Source of the DNA: Bacteroidales bacterium
Lineage (GTDB): Bacteria; Bacteroidota; Bacteroidia; Bacteroidales; WCHB1-69
DNA: 64,000 bases
Direction of reading: 5' to 3'
Assembly (NCBI GenBank): GCA_017395245.1
Contig: JAFPVR010000002.1
Span: 1-64,000, forward strand
Below the pieces are notes generated by a model. That model did not search any database. It was not told the origin of the DNA and saw only the letters and a list, made by a program, of their open reading frames with translations. The number at the start of each line of letters is the position of its first letter. The first letter of the stretch is position 1. The position numbers and the translations under genes are program-made. Of this stretch, positions 1-8,569 are shown piece after piece.

Positions 1-1461
1 GGCCTGAACATCGCTGAGGTGACGGCGATGAGCATCAGCGACTGCCGTCAGTGGATGGAAACCATCGACAATCCGTTGGCAGAGGACATCAAGCGGGCGA
101 CCACCGAGCGGCTGTCGGCGTTGGAGGAGATCGGACTCGGCTACCTCACCCTTGACCGCGCCATCGGCACCCTCTCCGGCGGCGAAGCCCAACGTTGCAA
201 GATCGCCAAATACATCAACTCGCCGCTCTCCGACGTGATGTACATCCTCGACGAACCCAGTGTGGGCCTCCACAACCACGACATCCTGCTGATGCAGAAG
301 TCGGTGCAGAAGCTCAAGAACCACGGCAACACGGTCATCCTCGTGGAGCACCACAAGGAGATCATCAAAATTGCCGACCACATCATCGATATGGGTCCTG
401 GCGCGGGGATGAAAGGCGGCGAAATCGTCTTTGAAGGCACATACGAGGAACTGCTGCACAGTCAGACGCTTACGGGCACGATGCTGAGCGCGACGAGTGC
501 CATCAAGGAGCAGGTGCGCGCACCCAAGGATTTCTTTCTGTTGGAGAACGCCAACCTGCACAACCTGAAGAATGTTTCCGTCAAGCTGCCGTTGGGCGTG
601 ATGTGCGGCATCGCAGGCGTGGCGGGCTCGGGCAAGAGTTCGCTGATGGAATGTTTCCGGAATGCCTATCCGCATCCCGAAGACATCGTCTATATCAGCC
701 AGAAGAGCATCGGCATCAGTCTGCGCAGCACCCCGGCCACCTATTTGGACGTGGCCGACGACATCCGCAAGCTCTTCGCCAAGACCAACAAGACCAAGGC
801 CGACCTCTTCTCCTTCAACGGCAAGGGCGGCTGTCCCGTCTGCCAGGGCAAGGGTGTCATCGTCAACGACATGGCCTTCATGGATGCCATCGAGACCACC
901 TGCGAGGCCTGCGGCGGATTGCGTTATTCGCCGGAAGTGCTCTCCTACAAGGTGAACGGTCTCAACATCGCCGAGGTGATGGACCTCACCGCCAACAAAG
1001 CTTCCGAGCTGTTCGCGGGAAGTGTGATTGCCGAGAAGTTGGAACCGTTGCGCAAGGTCGGCTTGGGCTATCTCCATCTGAACCAGTCGCTCTCAACCCT
1101 CTCCGGCGGCGAGCTGCAGCGCATCAAGTTAGCCTCCTACCTGAACGCCTCACTCATCCCCAATCCCCAATCACTAATCACTAATCACAAATCACTCATC
1201 TTCATCATGGACGAGCCCTCCGACGGTCTCCACGCGGGCGACATCAAGCGCATCCTCAACCTCTTCGACACGATGGTGGAGGCGGGCAACACCATCTTCC
1301 TCATCGAGCACAACATCGAGATGCTGAAATCCTGCGACTGGCTCATCGAGCTCGGTCCCGGCGGCGGCGCGATGGGCGGCGACATTATCTTCGAGGGAAC
1401 GCCGAAGGCTATGGCGGAGGATGAGGGTTCTGTTACGGGGCCATATTTGAGGGAAAAATAG
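1..1461 (+). CDS. uvrA: UvrA-like excinuclease ABC subunit A, C-terminal part (5' end outside window)
   Basis: The reading frame is open to the left edge, so this is the 3' part of a longer gene. UvrA is an ABC-type ATPase that recognises DNA damage in nucleotide excision repair. Visible in order: first ABC signature LSGGEAQRCKIA and Walker B (YILDEPSVGLH); second Walker A (AGVAGSGKSS, about residue 200); a zinc finger with CPVCQGKG and CEACGG; second signature LSGGELQRIKLA and Walker B (FIMDEPSDGLH). Between the second signature and Walker B lies an unusual insert, NPQSLITNHKSL, encoded by a simple repeat also found between genes. The whole-genome UvrA and UvrA2-like paralogues cannot be told apart without the N-terminal half. 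Confidence 0.85.
   Translation, partial: GLNIAEVTAMSISDCRQWMETIDNPLAEDIKRATTERLSALEEIGLGYLTLDRAIGTLSGGEAQRCKIAKYINSPLSDVMYILDEPSVGLHNHDILLMQKSVQKLKNHGNTVILVEHHKEIIKIADHIIDMGPGAGMKGGEIVFEGTYEELLHSQTLTGTMLSATSAIKEQVRAPKDFFLLENANLHNLKNVSVKLPLGVMCGIAGVAGSGKSSLMECFRNAYPHPEDIVYISQKSIGISLRSTPATYLDVADDIRKLFAKTNKTKADLFSFNGKGGCPVCQGKGVIVNDMAFMDAIETTCEACGGLRYSPEVLSYKVNGLNIAEVMDLTANKASELFAGSVIAEKLEPLRKVGLGYLHLNQSLSTLSGGELQRIKLASYLNASLIPNPQSLITNHKSLIFIMDEPSDGLHAGDIKRILNLFDTMVEAGNTIFLIEHNIEMLKSCDWLIELGPGGGAMGGDIIFEGTPKAMAEDEGSVTGPYLREK
1153..1200 (+). repeat. Intergenic-type 'aatcactaatcac' repeat inside uvrA coding sequence
   Basis: Units such as ccaatcactaatcac follow one another in frame inside the uvrA gene. 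The same units occur between genes at 11945-11992, 18092-18130 and, inverted, 46012-46063. It adds about 12 residues between the ABC signature and Walker B. Confidence 0.75.
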
Positions 1462-1804
1462 TGGCGTATCTTCGATACGCTTGTTCTAAGGACGGCCACT
1501 ATACCCCACACTGCGCTCCACTTCGTTACGCTGATGTGGGGTTACTAAATATCGTGCCTCCGGCACGCGGTGGAAAACAGAATATACAGTCGCAATGGTT
1601 TCTGACCTTTGTCGGAATTTTACATACTTTCGGGCTATATCTTGATTTTTTGTTGACTTATAGCCCAAAAATATGCAATATCCATCTCAATACAACATTA
1701 TATCTATCTTTAAAAATGCAGACTTCTGGGCTATAACTCAATTTTTTGTTGAGATATAGCCCGAAAGTATGTAATTTTAATTTGTTTTGGTTTAATATTT
1801 TTTG
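1462..1804. other. Gene-free stretch with hairpins and a MITE-like element
   Basis: No convincing gene is present. The first part has a hairpin with CCCCACA/TGTGGGG arms (about 1504-1540) that could terminate uvrA transcription, followed by a short tgcctccggca palindrome. The second part is the 155-bp element described separately. A 91-codon open frame here has no family resemblance and runs through the hairpins. Confidence 0.6.
1620..1774. repeat. MITE-like element with 21-bp perfect terminal inverted repeats
   Basis: The left end (1620-1640, starting ttacatactttcgggctat) and right end (1754-1774) are exact reverse complements over 21 bp. Each end also forms a local hairpin with a partner: GGGCTATA...TATAGCCC at 1632-1666 and GGGCTATAACTCAA...TTGAGATATAGCCC at 1728-1762. 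There is no coding capacity. It ends about 30 bp before the promoter of the downstream ATPase. Confidence 0.7.
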
Positions 1805-1812
1805 TACTTTTG
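1805..1812 (+). promoter_or_regulatory. Bacteroidota -7 promoter box TACTTTTG
   Basis: TACTTTTG matches TAnnTTTG; a T-rich stretch with TTTG lies about 20 bp upstream. It places the start of the next gene at the ATG at 1834 rather than at an upstream TTG that overlaps the box. Confidence 0.75.
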
Positions 1813-1833
1813 CACCGAAAAAATATAGTTGTT

Positions 1834-3273
1834 ATGATACAGAAAACCGACATCTTGGTTGGAAGAAGAAAAGAGCAAGACACCCTTAATCAGATTGTTT
1901 GGTCTAAAGAGCCGGAGTTTGTGGTGGTGTATGGACGCAGACGTGTAGGTAAGACATTTTTGGTGAACAATTACTTCAAGGACGACTATGCGTTTAAACT
2001 GACGGGGCTGGCCAAGAAGAGCAAACGCGAACAGTTGGCCAATTTCGCCACCGCGCTCAACCGGTACGGCGACGGGGTGAGATACAAGAAACCCCGCACA
2101 TGGTACGAGGCTTTCGACAGACTGAGAGACTTGTTGGCAACAAAAAAAGTAAAAGGCAAAAAGGTGGTTTTTATTGACGAACTGCCGTGGATGGATTCTC
2201 GCGGCGGCAATCTGGTGTCGGCGTTAGAGCATTTCTGGAACGACTGGGCAAATACACAATCCGACGTGGTTCTCATTGTATGCGGTTCGGCCACATCATG
2301 GATAACAAAGAAGATATTGAAGAACAAAGGCGGGCTGCACAACCGCGTCACACAGAAACTCTACCTTCGTCCGTTCACGCTGGCGGAATGCAAAGAGTAT
2401 GTCATTAGCAGGGGGCTGGCTATGGAGGACAAGGAAATTGCCGAATGTTATATGATTATGGGCGGTATCCCGTTTTATTTGAAAAACCTGCGCAGAGGAG
2501 CCAGCCTGTCACAAAACGTGGACGAGATATTCTTTGCTGAAAGAGGGCGGTTGGCGGATGAGTTTGACGCCCTCTATGCTTCGCTTTTTGATAAATCAGA
2601 GAACTATATCAAGGTGGTGGAAGCACTGAGCAAGAAGAACAGGGGTCTGACACGGGAGGAAATCCTGCAGGCCACAAAGTTGACCAACAACGGCCATTTT
2701 TCCAAAATTCTTGACGACTTGGCCAACTGCGATTTCATCCGCCGTTACAGAGGTTATGGGAACAATGCGAGGATGTCAGTTTACCAACTGATCGACCCAT
2801 TCACCCTGTTTTACTATAAATTCATCAAAAAAAATGCGCCCTACGACAAGCCGTTTTGGCAGTACCAAATAGGCACTCGCCAGCACGACACATGGGCCGG
2901 ATTGGCATTTGAGCAGCTGTGCCTGAACCATCATATACAAATAGAAAAGGCTCTCGGTATATCGGGGACAGCCACAAGGGTCTTTTCATGGACCACGAAG
3001 CCCAATGCGGCGGAGAAAGCCCAGATAGACCTTGTGATTAAACGGGTCGACAAAGTAGTGAATGTATGCGAGATGAAATTTTATGACGACATCTACACAA
3101 TGAAAAAAAAGGATGCCGACGACATTGAACGCCGGGTGAGGATATTTCGGAACGAAGAAAAGGTCAGAACGGCCATCCATCCGGTGCTCGTCACGACCTA
3201 CGGAGTGACTGACAACCCGTATAGTCATATGTTCCAAAATGTTGTGACGTTGGAGGATTTGTTTGAGAAATAG
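1834..3273 (+). CDS. AAA ATPase of the ATPase_2/DUF234 type
   Basis: A 479-residue protein. The N-terminal P-loop domain has Walker A YGRRRVGKTFLV (about residue 30) and Walker B VVFIDELPWMD (about residue 115). The C-terminal part, with a wHTH-like section and a conserved VCEMKFY strand typical of a PD-(D/E)XK-like DUF234 region, resembles the common archaeal/Bacteroidetes 'ATP-binding protein' family. The role of this family is poorly known; a nuclease-like C-terminus suggests nucleic-acid related or selfish/defence function. The ATG at 1834 is chosen because the promoter box ends at 1812. It stands alone, after a MITE-like element, which hints at acquisition. Confidence 0.8.
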   Translation: MIQKTDILVGRRKEQDTLNQIVWSKEPEFVVVYGRRRVGKTFLVNNYFKDDYAFKLTGLAKKSKREQLANFATALNRYGDGVRYKKPRTWYEAFDRLRDLLATKKVKGKKVVFIDELPWMDSRGGNLVSALEHFWNDWANTQSDVVLIVCGSATSWITKKILKNKGGLHNRVTQKLYLRPFTLAECKEYVISRGLAMEDKEIAECYMIMGGIPFYLKNLRRGASLSQNVDEIFFAERGRLADEFDALYASLFDKSENYIKVVEALSKKNRGLTREEILQATKLTNNGHFSKILDDLANCDFIRRYRGYGNNARMSVYQLIDPFTLFYYKFIKKNAPYDKPFWQYQIGTRQHDTWAGLAFEQLCLNHHIQIEKALGISGTATRVFSWTTKPNAAEKAQIDLVIKRVDKVVNVCEMKFYDDIYTMKKKDADDIERRVRIFRNEEKVRTAIHPVLVTTYGVTDNPYSHMFQNVVTLEDLFEK

Positions 3274-3355
3274 TAGTATGTCCAGATGCTTATTCTTGAA
3301 GTAGGTGGGTGGAGACTGATACGCATAAACATTCAGTGTGAACGAAAAAATGTCG

Positions 3356-3363
3356 TACTTTTG
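3356..3363 (+). promoter_or_regulatory. -7 promoter box TACTTTTG for the cupin gene
   Basis: TACTTTTG lies 24 bp before the cupin ATG. Confidence 0.75.
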
Positions 3364-3386
3364 CCGCTCAAAACCAAACGAAAAAT

Positions 3387-3749
3387 ATGGACACGCAAAG
3401 CATAGAACTTATCCGCACCTCGAAAAGTTGGGACGGGACGGAACTGCCTGATTACCTGCAAGGCAGGCCCGAATTAGTGGTCAAGAAATTCATTTTTTCC
3501 GTCGGGCAGAAGCTTGACTGGCATTACCATCCGGTGATGAACTACGGCGTGCTGGTGGAAGGCGAGCTGACCATCATCGCCCAGGACGGAACGGAGAAAG
3601 TTGTCCACGCGGGAGAGGCCGTCGTAGAGATGGTCGGGACCGTCCATCACGGCGAGAACCGAGGCACCAAACCCGCCGTCCTCTACATGTTCTACCTCTC
3701 GCAGGAAGGAATGCCGCTGTCTGTGCCGTGCCCGGAGGTAGGGGAGTGA
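3387..3749 (+). CDS. Small cupin-domain protein
   Basis: A 120-residue single-domain cupin. The first cupin motif is visible as WHYHPVMNYGVLVEGELTI (two His and the following Gly/Glu), and the second as HAGEAVVEMVGTVHHGENRG with further His residues, so a metal site is plausible. Small cupins of this kind are metal-dependent isomerases, dioxygenases or sugar/ligand sensors; the substrate cannot be read from the sequence. It is expressed from its own promoter and is not in an operon. Confidence 0.8.
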   Translation: MDTQSIELIRTSKSWDGTELPDYLQGRPELVVKKFIFSVGQKLDWHYHPVMNYGVLVEGELTIIAQDGTEKVVHAGEAVVEMVGTVHHGENRGTKPAVLYMFYLSQEGMPLSVPCPEVGE

Positions 3750-3812
3750 TGATTAAATAAGCTCCTGCCATCACGAAGCACATTTGCGGTGGGTATTGTT
3801 TCTACAAGGAAG

Positions 3813-3820
3813 TATCTTTG
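3813..3820 (+). promoter_or_regulatory. -7 promoter box TATCTTTG
   Basis: TATCTTTG ends 21 bp before the ATG at 3842. Confidence 0.7.
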
Positions 3821-3841
3821 TCATCTGATATTTAATGCTTT

Positions 3842-6205
3842 ATGAAAAAAACGGCCCTCATGTTCCTCTCCCTTCTGCTGATTATCGCCGCGCAAGCGCA
3901 GCAGCGCGACCGGTTAGCGGAACTCAATGTGGTGTGCCTCAATGCATTTGTGACCTACACCTCGGTGACGCCCGACGGAACTCTTTGGATGGCAACTCAT
4001 TGTGGGGAAATCTACCGAGCCGACGACATCCACTCGCCATGGCGTACCCTGAAAGAGGGAAAACTGGGCGGCGACATTAATGAAACTTTTGAGAATATCG
4101 CAGCTTTCGACCGCAACACAGCGGTCATCGTAGGCCACATGTGGGGCAATTATTTCAAGCAGACCACAACGGGAGGCCAAGTGTGGGATACCATCAGGTA
4201 TAATTGCAGTCGTTCTAAAAGAGGTGGTCCCGAATGGTTCCACCCTGTCTGGCGCGGCCAAGGAGGAGACCTGTGGACAGGCTCCCAAGACGGCTATCTA
4301 GCCTTCAGCAGTGACAGCGGCCAAACCTTTGTCGCATTGCGAGACACGGCCTTCGACCACAAAACGGGCATTGGCGATATCTATATGCTTTCGTCCGACA
4401 GTGGCTGGATTGCCGTTCGTGACAACGGCCTCTACAGTACCTCCGATAATTGGCGCACCTTCCACCGTTTGCCCACGCCCAACCATAAAGGCGTGAGTCG
4501 TGTGCGTCCGTGGAAAGGCTATCTGCTTGTGAAACAAGGCCTCAAGAGTTATTACACCGCCGTCAATGGGGATGGCCGATGGCAACGCACCCCGCTGACA
4601 CTATCAGACTTCGAAGTGGACACGAACACTGGAATGCTGTGGGCGATAGACGACAATGGGGAAATCGTCCTGATGGAGGACCTTGACCGGTGGAAGCCGA
4701 TGGGGGTGAGCGCTTTGTTCATCGTCGGGATGCACGACGGCCGCCTCTATGCCAGAGTCAACGAAGGGGTGATGCGTGTGGGTGCCGACGGGATGGTGGA
4801 CAATTGTCCGTTCCTAACGGCCGAGCGAGCCCTCGACAATCCGGAAAAGACGTTCTCTCACGGGAATCTTCGCTGGGGCTACGATGAAAAGAGTGTCTAT
4901 CTCCACGATCGCAAAGGCTGGTATCGTGTGGCACGTCCGCTAGATATCTCCGGCGTGACCCCTGATCCCAACCGCGAAGACCGGGTCATCGTCATGACCT
5001 ATTCGGGAGAGAATCTCAGCATCGACACTGCCGGTCGTATGGAGTCCTACACCTACCCACAGCCGTTGTCCGCTTTTGTCAAACCGGGTCTGCAAAGTCT
5101 GGAAATCATGACTTACACGACGTTAGGATACGGTGTCCATAAAGAGACCGTCGGTTTTCAGCGCAAAGGCGATCTTCTGGTGGAGAAGGCCCGAACCAAA
5201 ACCGGCGAGAGCTACGACCCTCATCTCAGCAACGGGCCCATGAAGAAAACCTCCCCTGTGGCCGCAGATGACGGCACACGCCAACTGTCAGCAGCATCCA
5301 TAGAAGAAGCCCTGCTGTCACTCAATGAACGCTACTCCATTTTCCCCTCTCCGCAGGATTTCGGTCTGGACGACACCTTGTTAGATATGCACAAGGTCTA
5401 TGCCCAAAGAAGCATCTACAGCAGCAATCAATGCGGATACACCATCATCCTCGTCAATCGCGCAGGCGACACCCTCACGGCTCGGGGGCAAACCTCCGCC
5501 CACGTTGACCTTGGCGGAAGCACGCATTACCCGTGGCTTCTGCCGATGGTTGTGCGCTGGCGCGAAGCGGAGTTCCAAACCTACCAACCAGTCCTATGGC
5601 AAACCCTGCGAGAGGCAATGCCCGACGGTATGCAGCTGCGCGAATACCTCGACAACAGCACCCTGCATCCGATGTACACCCTGCAAACCGGCGACCTCTT
5701 ATTCCTGGCTGAAAACAGTTCGTCCATGGAAAAAGCCATCACCGCCAGCACGGGCGAATACACGCACGTGGCATTAGTGGAATGCGACAGCGCGGATGAT
5801 GTGTGGATTATCGAGGCCATGCCAGAGAAGGGCGTGCGGCGCATACCTTACGAGCGATTTAAGAGAGAGCACCTTATATGGTTTCACTTGGAATCCTGCG
5901 ACATCTACCGCCTCACTGTGCCCTTCGACACCGCTGCGGTCATCGCTCGTGCCAAAAGCCTCCTCGGGAAGCCTTACGATGACGCTTTCCTGCCCGACAA
6001 CGACGCTTACTACTGTTCGGAACTCATCGAAGTGGCCTTCAACGGCTTTTTCCCCTCGAAACCCATGAACTGGCGCGATGCCGACGGTAACCTGCCCAAA
6101 TACTGGAGAAAGCACTTTGAGGAGCTCGGCGTGCCCGTACCCGAAGGGGTACCTGGCACCAATCCCACCGACCTGAGTCGATCGCCGCTGCTGAAAAAGT
6201 TGTAA
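3842..6205 (+). CDS. Secreted beta-propeller fused to YiiX-type permuted papain hydrolase
   Basis: A 787-residue protein with a signal peptide (MKKTALMFLSLLLIIAAQAQ). Residues about 25-420 contain repeated strands with D.G.T/W motifs like a YCF48/sialidase-type propeller (for example SSDSGWIAVRDNGLYST). The C-terminus (about 615-760) is a permuted NlpC/P60-papain (YiiX/YaeF, DUF830-like) domain: LQTGDLLFL, EYTHVAL with the likely catalytic His 642, and YYCSELIEVAF with the likely nucleophile Cys 725. Permutation, with His before Cys, is the hallmark of that family. It is probably a periplasmic or surface amidase or lipid/peptide hydrolase. I know of no described function for this fusion. Confidence 0.75.
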   Translation: MKKTALMFLSLLLIIAAQAQQRDRLAELNVVCLNAFVTYTSVTPDGTLWMATHCGEIYRADDIHSPWRTLKEGKLGGDINETFENIAAFDRNTAVIVGHMWGNYFKQTTTGGQVWDTIRYNCSRSKRGGPEWFHPVWRGQGGDLWTGSQDGYLAFSSDSGQTFVALRDTAFDHKTGIGDIYMLSSDSGWIAVRDNGLYSTSDNWRTFHRLPTPNHKGVSRVRPWKGYLLVKQGLKSYYTAVNGDGRWQRTPLTLSDFEVDTNTGMLWAIDDNGEIVLMEDLDRWKPMGVSALFIVGMHDGRLYARVNEGVMRVGADGMVDNCPFLTAERALDNPEKTFSHGNLRWGYDEKSVYLHDRKGWYRVARPLDISGVTPDPNREDRVIVMTYSGENLSIDTAGRMESYTYPQPLSAFVKPGLQSLEIMTYTTLGYGVHKETVGFQRKGDLLVEKARTKTGESYDPHLSNGPMKKTSPVAADDGTRQLSAASIEEALLSLNERYSIFPSPQDFGLDDTLLDMHKVYAQRSIYSSNQCGYTIILVNRAGDTLTARGQTSAHVDLGGSTHYPWLLPMVVRWREAEFQTYQPVLWQTLREAMPDGMQLREYLDNSTLHPMYTLQTGDLLFLAENSSSMEKAITASTGEYTHVALVECDSADDVWIIEAMPEKGVRRIPYERFKREHLIWFHLESCDIYRLTVPFDTAAVIARAKSLLGKPYDDAFLPDNDAYYCSELIEVAFNGFFPSKPMNWRDADGNLPKYWRKHFEELGVPVPEGVPGTNPTDLSRSPLLKKL

Positions 6206-6245
6206 AATCGCGCAGATTCAAGTGGTGTTTTATTAAGAAAAGTGA

Positions 6246-6253
6246 TATTTTTG
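6246..6253 (+). promoter_or_regulatory. -7 promoter box TATTTTTG directly before a leader repeat
   Basis: TATTTTTG is followed without a gap by the structured leader element; the gene it serves starts at 6380. Confidence 0.65.
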
Positions 6254-6349
6254 CAGCGACTTAGGAGGTACGGCATTCCTGCCGCACAAAGGTCGCCAGG
6301 AATGGCGACGCTCCTACAAACTGGCATAATAACAGTTGTTATATAGAAG
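6254..6349 (+). repeat. Structured leader repeat, copy 1
   Basis: An outer stem TAGGAG/CTCCTA encloses two hairpins, CGGCA-ttcc-TGCCG and GTCGCC-aggaat-GGCGAC, followed by a third palindrome ATAACAGTTGTTAT. Related copies are at 17474-17571 (minus), 30863-30958 (plus) and, shortened, 50258-50304 (minus). All four lie just after a promoter box and upstream of a gene in the same direction. Confidence 0.8.
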
Positions 6350-6379
6350 CCTTAAAATAATCTAGAATTAGAAAAAAGC

Positions 6380-6865
6380 ATGAAAGAGATTTACATCAAT
6401 GTCGAGAGCGAAAGCGACATTTACAGCACGTTTGGTGGTCCGGGCGATCTTAATGGAGAGTTTGTGGACTACGTAATCGGCAAACTGAAAGAATCCGAGA
6501 TACTTGAGCCTGTGCAACTCGTCTTCCAATCGCGAGAGCCGGTGAACGAGCAACGTGTGCGCGATTCTCTCAGCATGTGGATAAAAAAAGAGAGGCATGA
6601 ACTTCAACGCGAGGAGCACACCAACAAAATCCACCAGATGTGGTTGCTGATTATCGGCGTGGCATTCGTGGCCGTCAGCATCGCGGTAGAACTGATGGTC
6701 AGCGAGTTCTCGTTCACTGTTCTCTCCACCATCGGTGCGTTTGCCCTATGGGAGGTCGCCAACGGGTGGATTGTGGATAATCCGCAACTGCACATTCGCA
6801 GACTCTTGGTGAAGCACATGAACAATAACTACACCGTAATTTTCAAGCCTGTGAATGGTGAATAG
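6380..6865 (+). CDS. Hypothetical protein with two membrane segments
   Basis: A 161-residue protein of unknown function. The N-terminal 85 residues are soluble and charged; two hydrophobic segments follow (MWLLIIGVAFVAVSIAVEL and FTVLSTIGAFALWEVA, about residues 90-130), then a short basic C-terminal tail. The last codons and the stop (VNGE, stop) are supplied by a simple gtgaatg repeat, so the native C-terminus may be a few residues shorter. The mRNA would carry the structured leader repeat. Confidence 0.7.
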   Translation: MKEIYINVESESDIYSTFGGPGDLNGEFVDYVIGKLKESEILEPVQLVFQSREPVNEQRVRDSLSMWIKKERHELQREEHTNKIHQMWLLIIGVAFVAVSIAVELMVSEFSFTVLSTIGAFALWEVANGWIVDNPQLHIRRLLVKHMNNNYTVIFKPVNGE

Positions 6866-6893
6866 TGAATGGTGACTAGTGAATTGTGAATGG
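6850..6893 (+). repeat. Simple 'gtgaatg/gtgaatagtgaatgg' repeat over a stop codon
   Basis: Tandem units of gtgaatg, gtgaatagtgaatg and gtgactagtgaattg run from the last four codons of the preceding gene into the gap. The stop codon TAG is part of the repeat. Confidence 0.7.
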
Positions 6894-6921
6894 ATACATT
6901 TAATGGTTTGAACCTTCTTCT

Positions 6922-7683
6922 ATGAAAAATAAGCGAGGTGTCGTTCTGGTTGTCTTATTGATGCTTGCGGGCCTTTGCCAAGCCCAAGAGGAATTGCCCG
7001 ATTTTCCCACCGACCGTCCCGGGTACACGTGGGGCGCGGATGTGCTCCCACATCACAAAGTGTCTTGGGAAAACGGCTTCGGTTTCGAATCGTGTCCCGA
7101 CGGATCGCGCACCTTCACGCTGACCAGCACGATTGTGCGCTACGGTATTTTCAAAAATGTGGAACTGCGCATCGGAACGGATTTCCTGTTGTACAACGAC
7201 GGGCCGGGCACTAAATACACTTTCGGCATTGAGCCGCTTACCATTGGAGCGAAATTCAAACTGTATGAGAGCACCAACTGGCTCCCCTCCATCGGCTTTG
7301 CGACCGAACTTCAGATACCGCATGTCGGCACGAAGGACCTGACCCCGTCGCATCTCGCCCCTTCAATGTATGCCATATTTGAACATAGTCTAACCGATTG
7401 GCTCTCATTGTGGTACAATGTTGGTGCGGAATGGGACGGCGAGACCGCCATACCGCAAACGTTCCTCTCTTTGGCCCTCTGGTTCGACATCACGGACAAC
7501 ATCGGGGCTTTTGTCGAGACCTACAACTACCTCCATCCCGAGGGAAACAAATACATGACCGACTTTGGTTTTACCTGGATGCCTTCACGGCGCGTCCAGC
7601 TTGACATCAGTTGTGACCTTGATTTTCAGAACCTTGGCAAGTATTACGCCATCGGTTGCGGAGTGTCTTGGATGATCAACTGA
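6922..7683 (+). CDS. Outer-membrane barrel protein, MetA-phenol-degradation-like transporter
   Basis: A 253-residue protein with a signal peptide ending near LCQAQ. The mature part starts PDFPTDRPGYTWGADVLP, a start typical of the PF13557-like 'transporter' barrels, and has alternating amphipathic strands up to a terminal aromatic-rich strand (GCGVSWMIN). Members of this family are outer-membrane pores of mostly unknown substrate. No partner gene next to it identifies the substrate. Confidence 0.7.
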   Translation: MKNKRGVVLVVLLMLAGLCQAQEELPDFPTDRPGYTWGADVLPHHKVSWENGFGFESCPDGSRTFTLTSTIVRYGIFKNVELRIGTDFLLYNDGPGTKYTFGIEPLTIGAKFKLYESTNWLPSIGFATELQIPHVGTKDLTPSHLAPSMYAIFEHSLTDWLSLWYNVGAEWDGETAIPQTFLSLALWFDITDNIGAFVETYNYLHPEGNKYMTDFGFTWMPSRRVQLDISCDLDFQNLGKYYAIGCGVSWMIN

Positions 7684-7780
7684 CGTATAATATCCCCCTT
7701 CCTTCTTACGTGGACAACAAGGGGATCAGGATTATTTATCAATTGTTGTATTCAAAATAGAAGTTATAAAGAATAGCATA

Positions 7781-8569
7781 ATGAGCAGGAAATGGATTAG
7801 CGACTTAGTGGAACCGAGAAAGTCGGGTGCACTTTCCCATGCCTACGATTGTATGATGATTGTGGCCATAGTTATAGGCACGGTGCCTTTGCTGTTTCGC
7901 GAACAGCGGCCTTTGTTTGTCTATTTTGATGTCATTTCCGGTGTAATCTATATGGTGGATTACCTTCTCCGTTGGCTGACCTGCGACCTGCGCTCAGACA
8001 AACCGAAATGGAAGGCGTTCCTCCTCTATCCATTCACCCCTATGGCCATCATGGACTTTCTGTCCATCTTGCCTACTTTCCACCTGCTGGCCCCCTCATA
8101 CAAGCTGACCAAGGCGGTACGTCTGCTCAAGATTTTTCGATTCACAAAAATCGTCCATTACTTTGCCCCATTGGAAATATTTGTCACGGTGCTAAAAAAG
8201 CAATGGAAATTGCTGCTGGCCGTCTTGTTTGTGGCTTTTTTCGACATCCTTGTCACCGCCATCATCATTTTCCAGTCAGAGTATGAGATAGACCCTGTGA
8301 CTGGGGAGTACGTCTTCAAGACCTTCTATGATGCTGTTTATTGGGCCGCAATCACGCTGAGTACGGTAGGGTATGGCGATTTGTACCCCGTGTCCAACAT
8401 GGGCAAGACCCTCAGTATTTTTTCTTCATTGCTGGGCATTGCCATCATCGCCCTGCCTTCGAGTATCGTCACTGCAGGATATATGCAGGAATTGAGCCGG
8501 CGTGTGAAGGCGAGGGAAGGAGAAGAAAAAGAAAACCATAATGTCACAGGACCAGATATTGAACTTTAA
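7781..8569 (+). CDS. Voltage-gated-type potassium channel (ion transporter)
   Basis: A 262-residue six-helix channel subunit. An S4-like helix with spaced basic residues (KLTKAVRLLKIFRFTKIV, about residue 108) is followed by the pore and the selectivity filter TLSTVGYGDLYPVS (TVGYGD at about 194-199), diagnostic for K+ channels; the last helix is IAIIALPSSIVTAGYMQEL. It sits in the inner membrane as a tetramer. The 3' end overlaps the helicase gene by 29 bp, so the two are probably translated together. Confidence 0.9.
   Translation: MSRKWISDLVEPRKSGALSHAYDCMMIVAIVIGTVPLLFREQRPLFVYFDVISGVIYMVDYLLRWLTCDLRSDKPKWKAFLLYPFTPMAIMDFLSILPTFHLLAPSYKLTKAVRLLKIFRFTKIVHYFAPLEIFVTVLKKQWKLLLAVLFVAFFDILVTAIIIFQSEYEIDPVTGEYVFKTFYDAVYWAAITLSTVGYGDLYPVSNMGKTLSIFSSLLGIAIIALPSSIVTAGYMQELSRRVKAREGEEKENHNVTGPDIEL

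Noticed and set aside
1461..1736. 91-codon plus-strand frame after uvrA
   Set aside because: It runs through a terminator-like hairpin and half of the MITE-like element and has no protein-like conservation.
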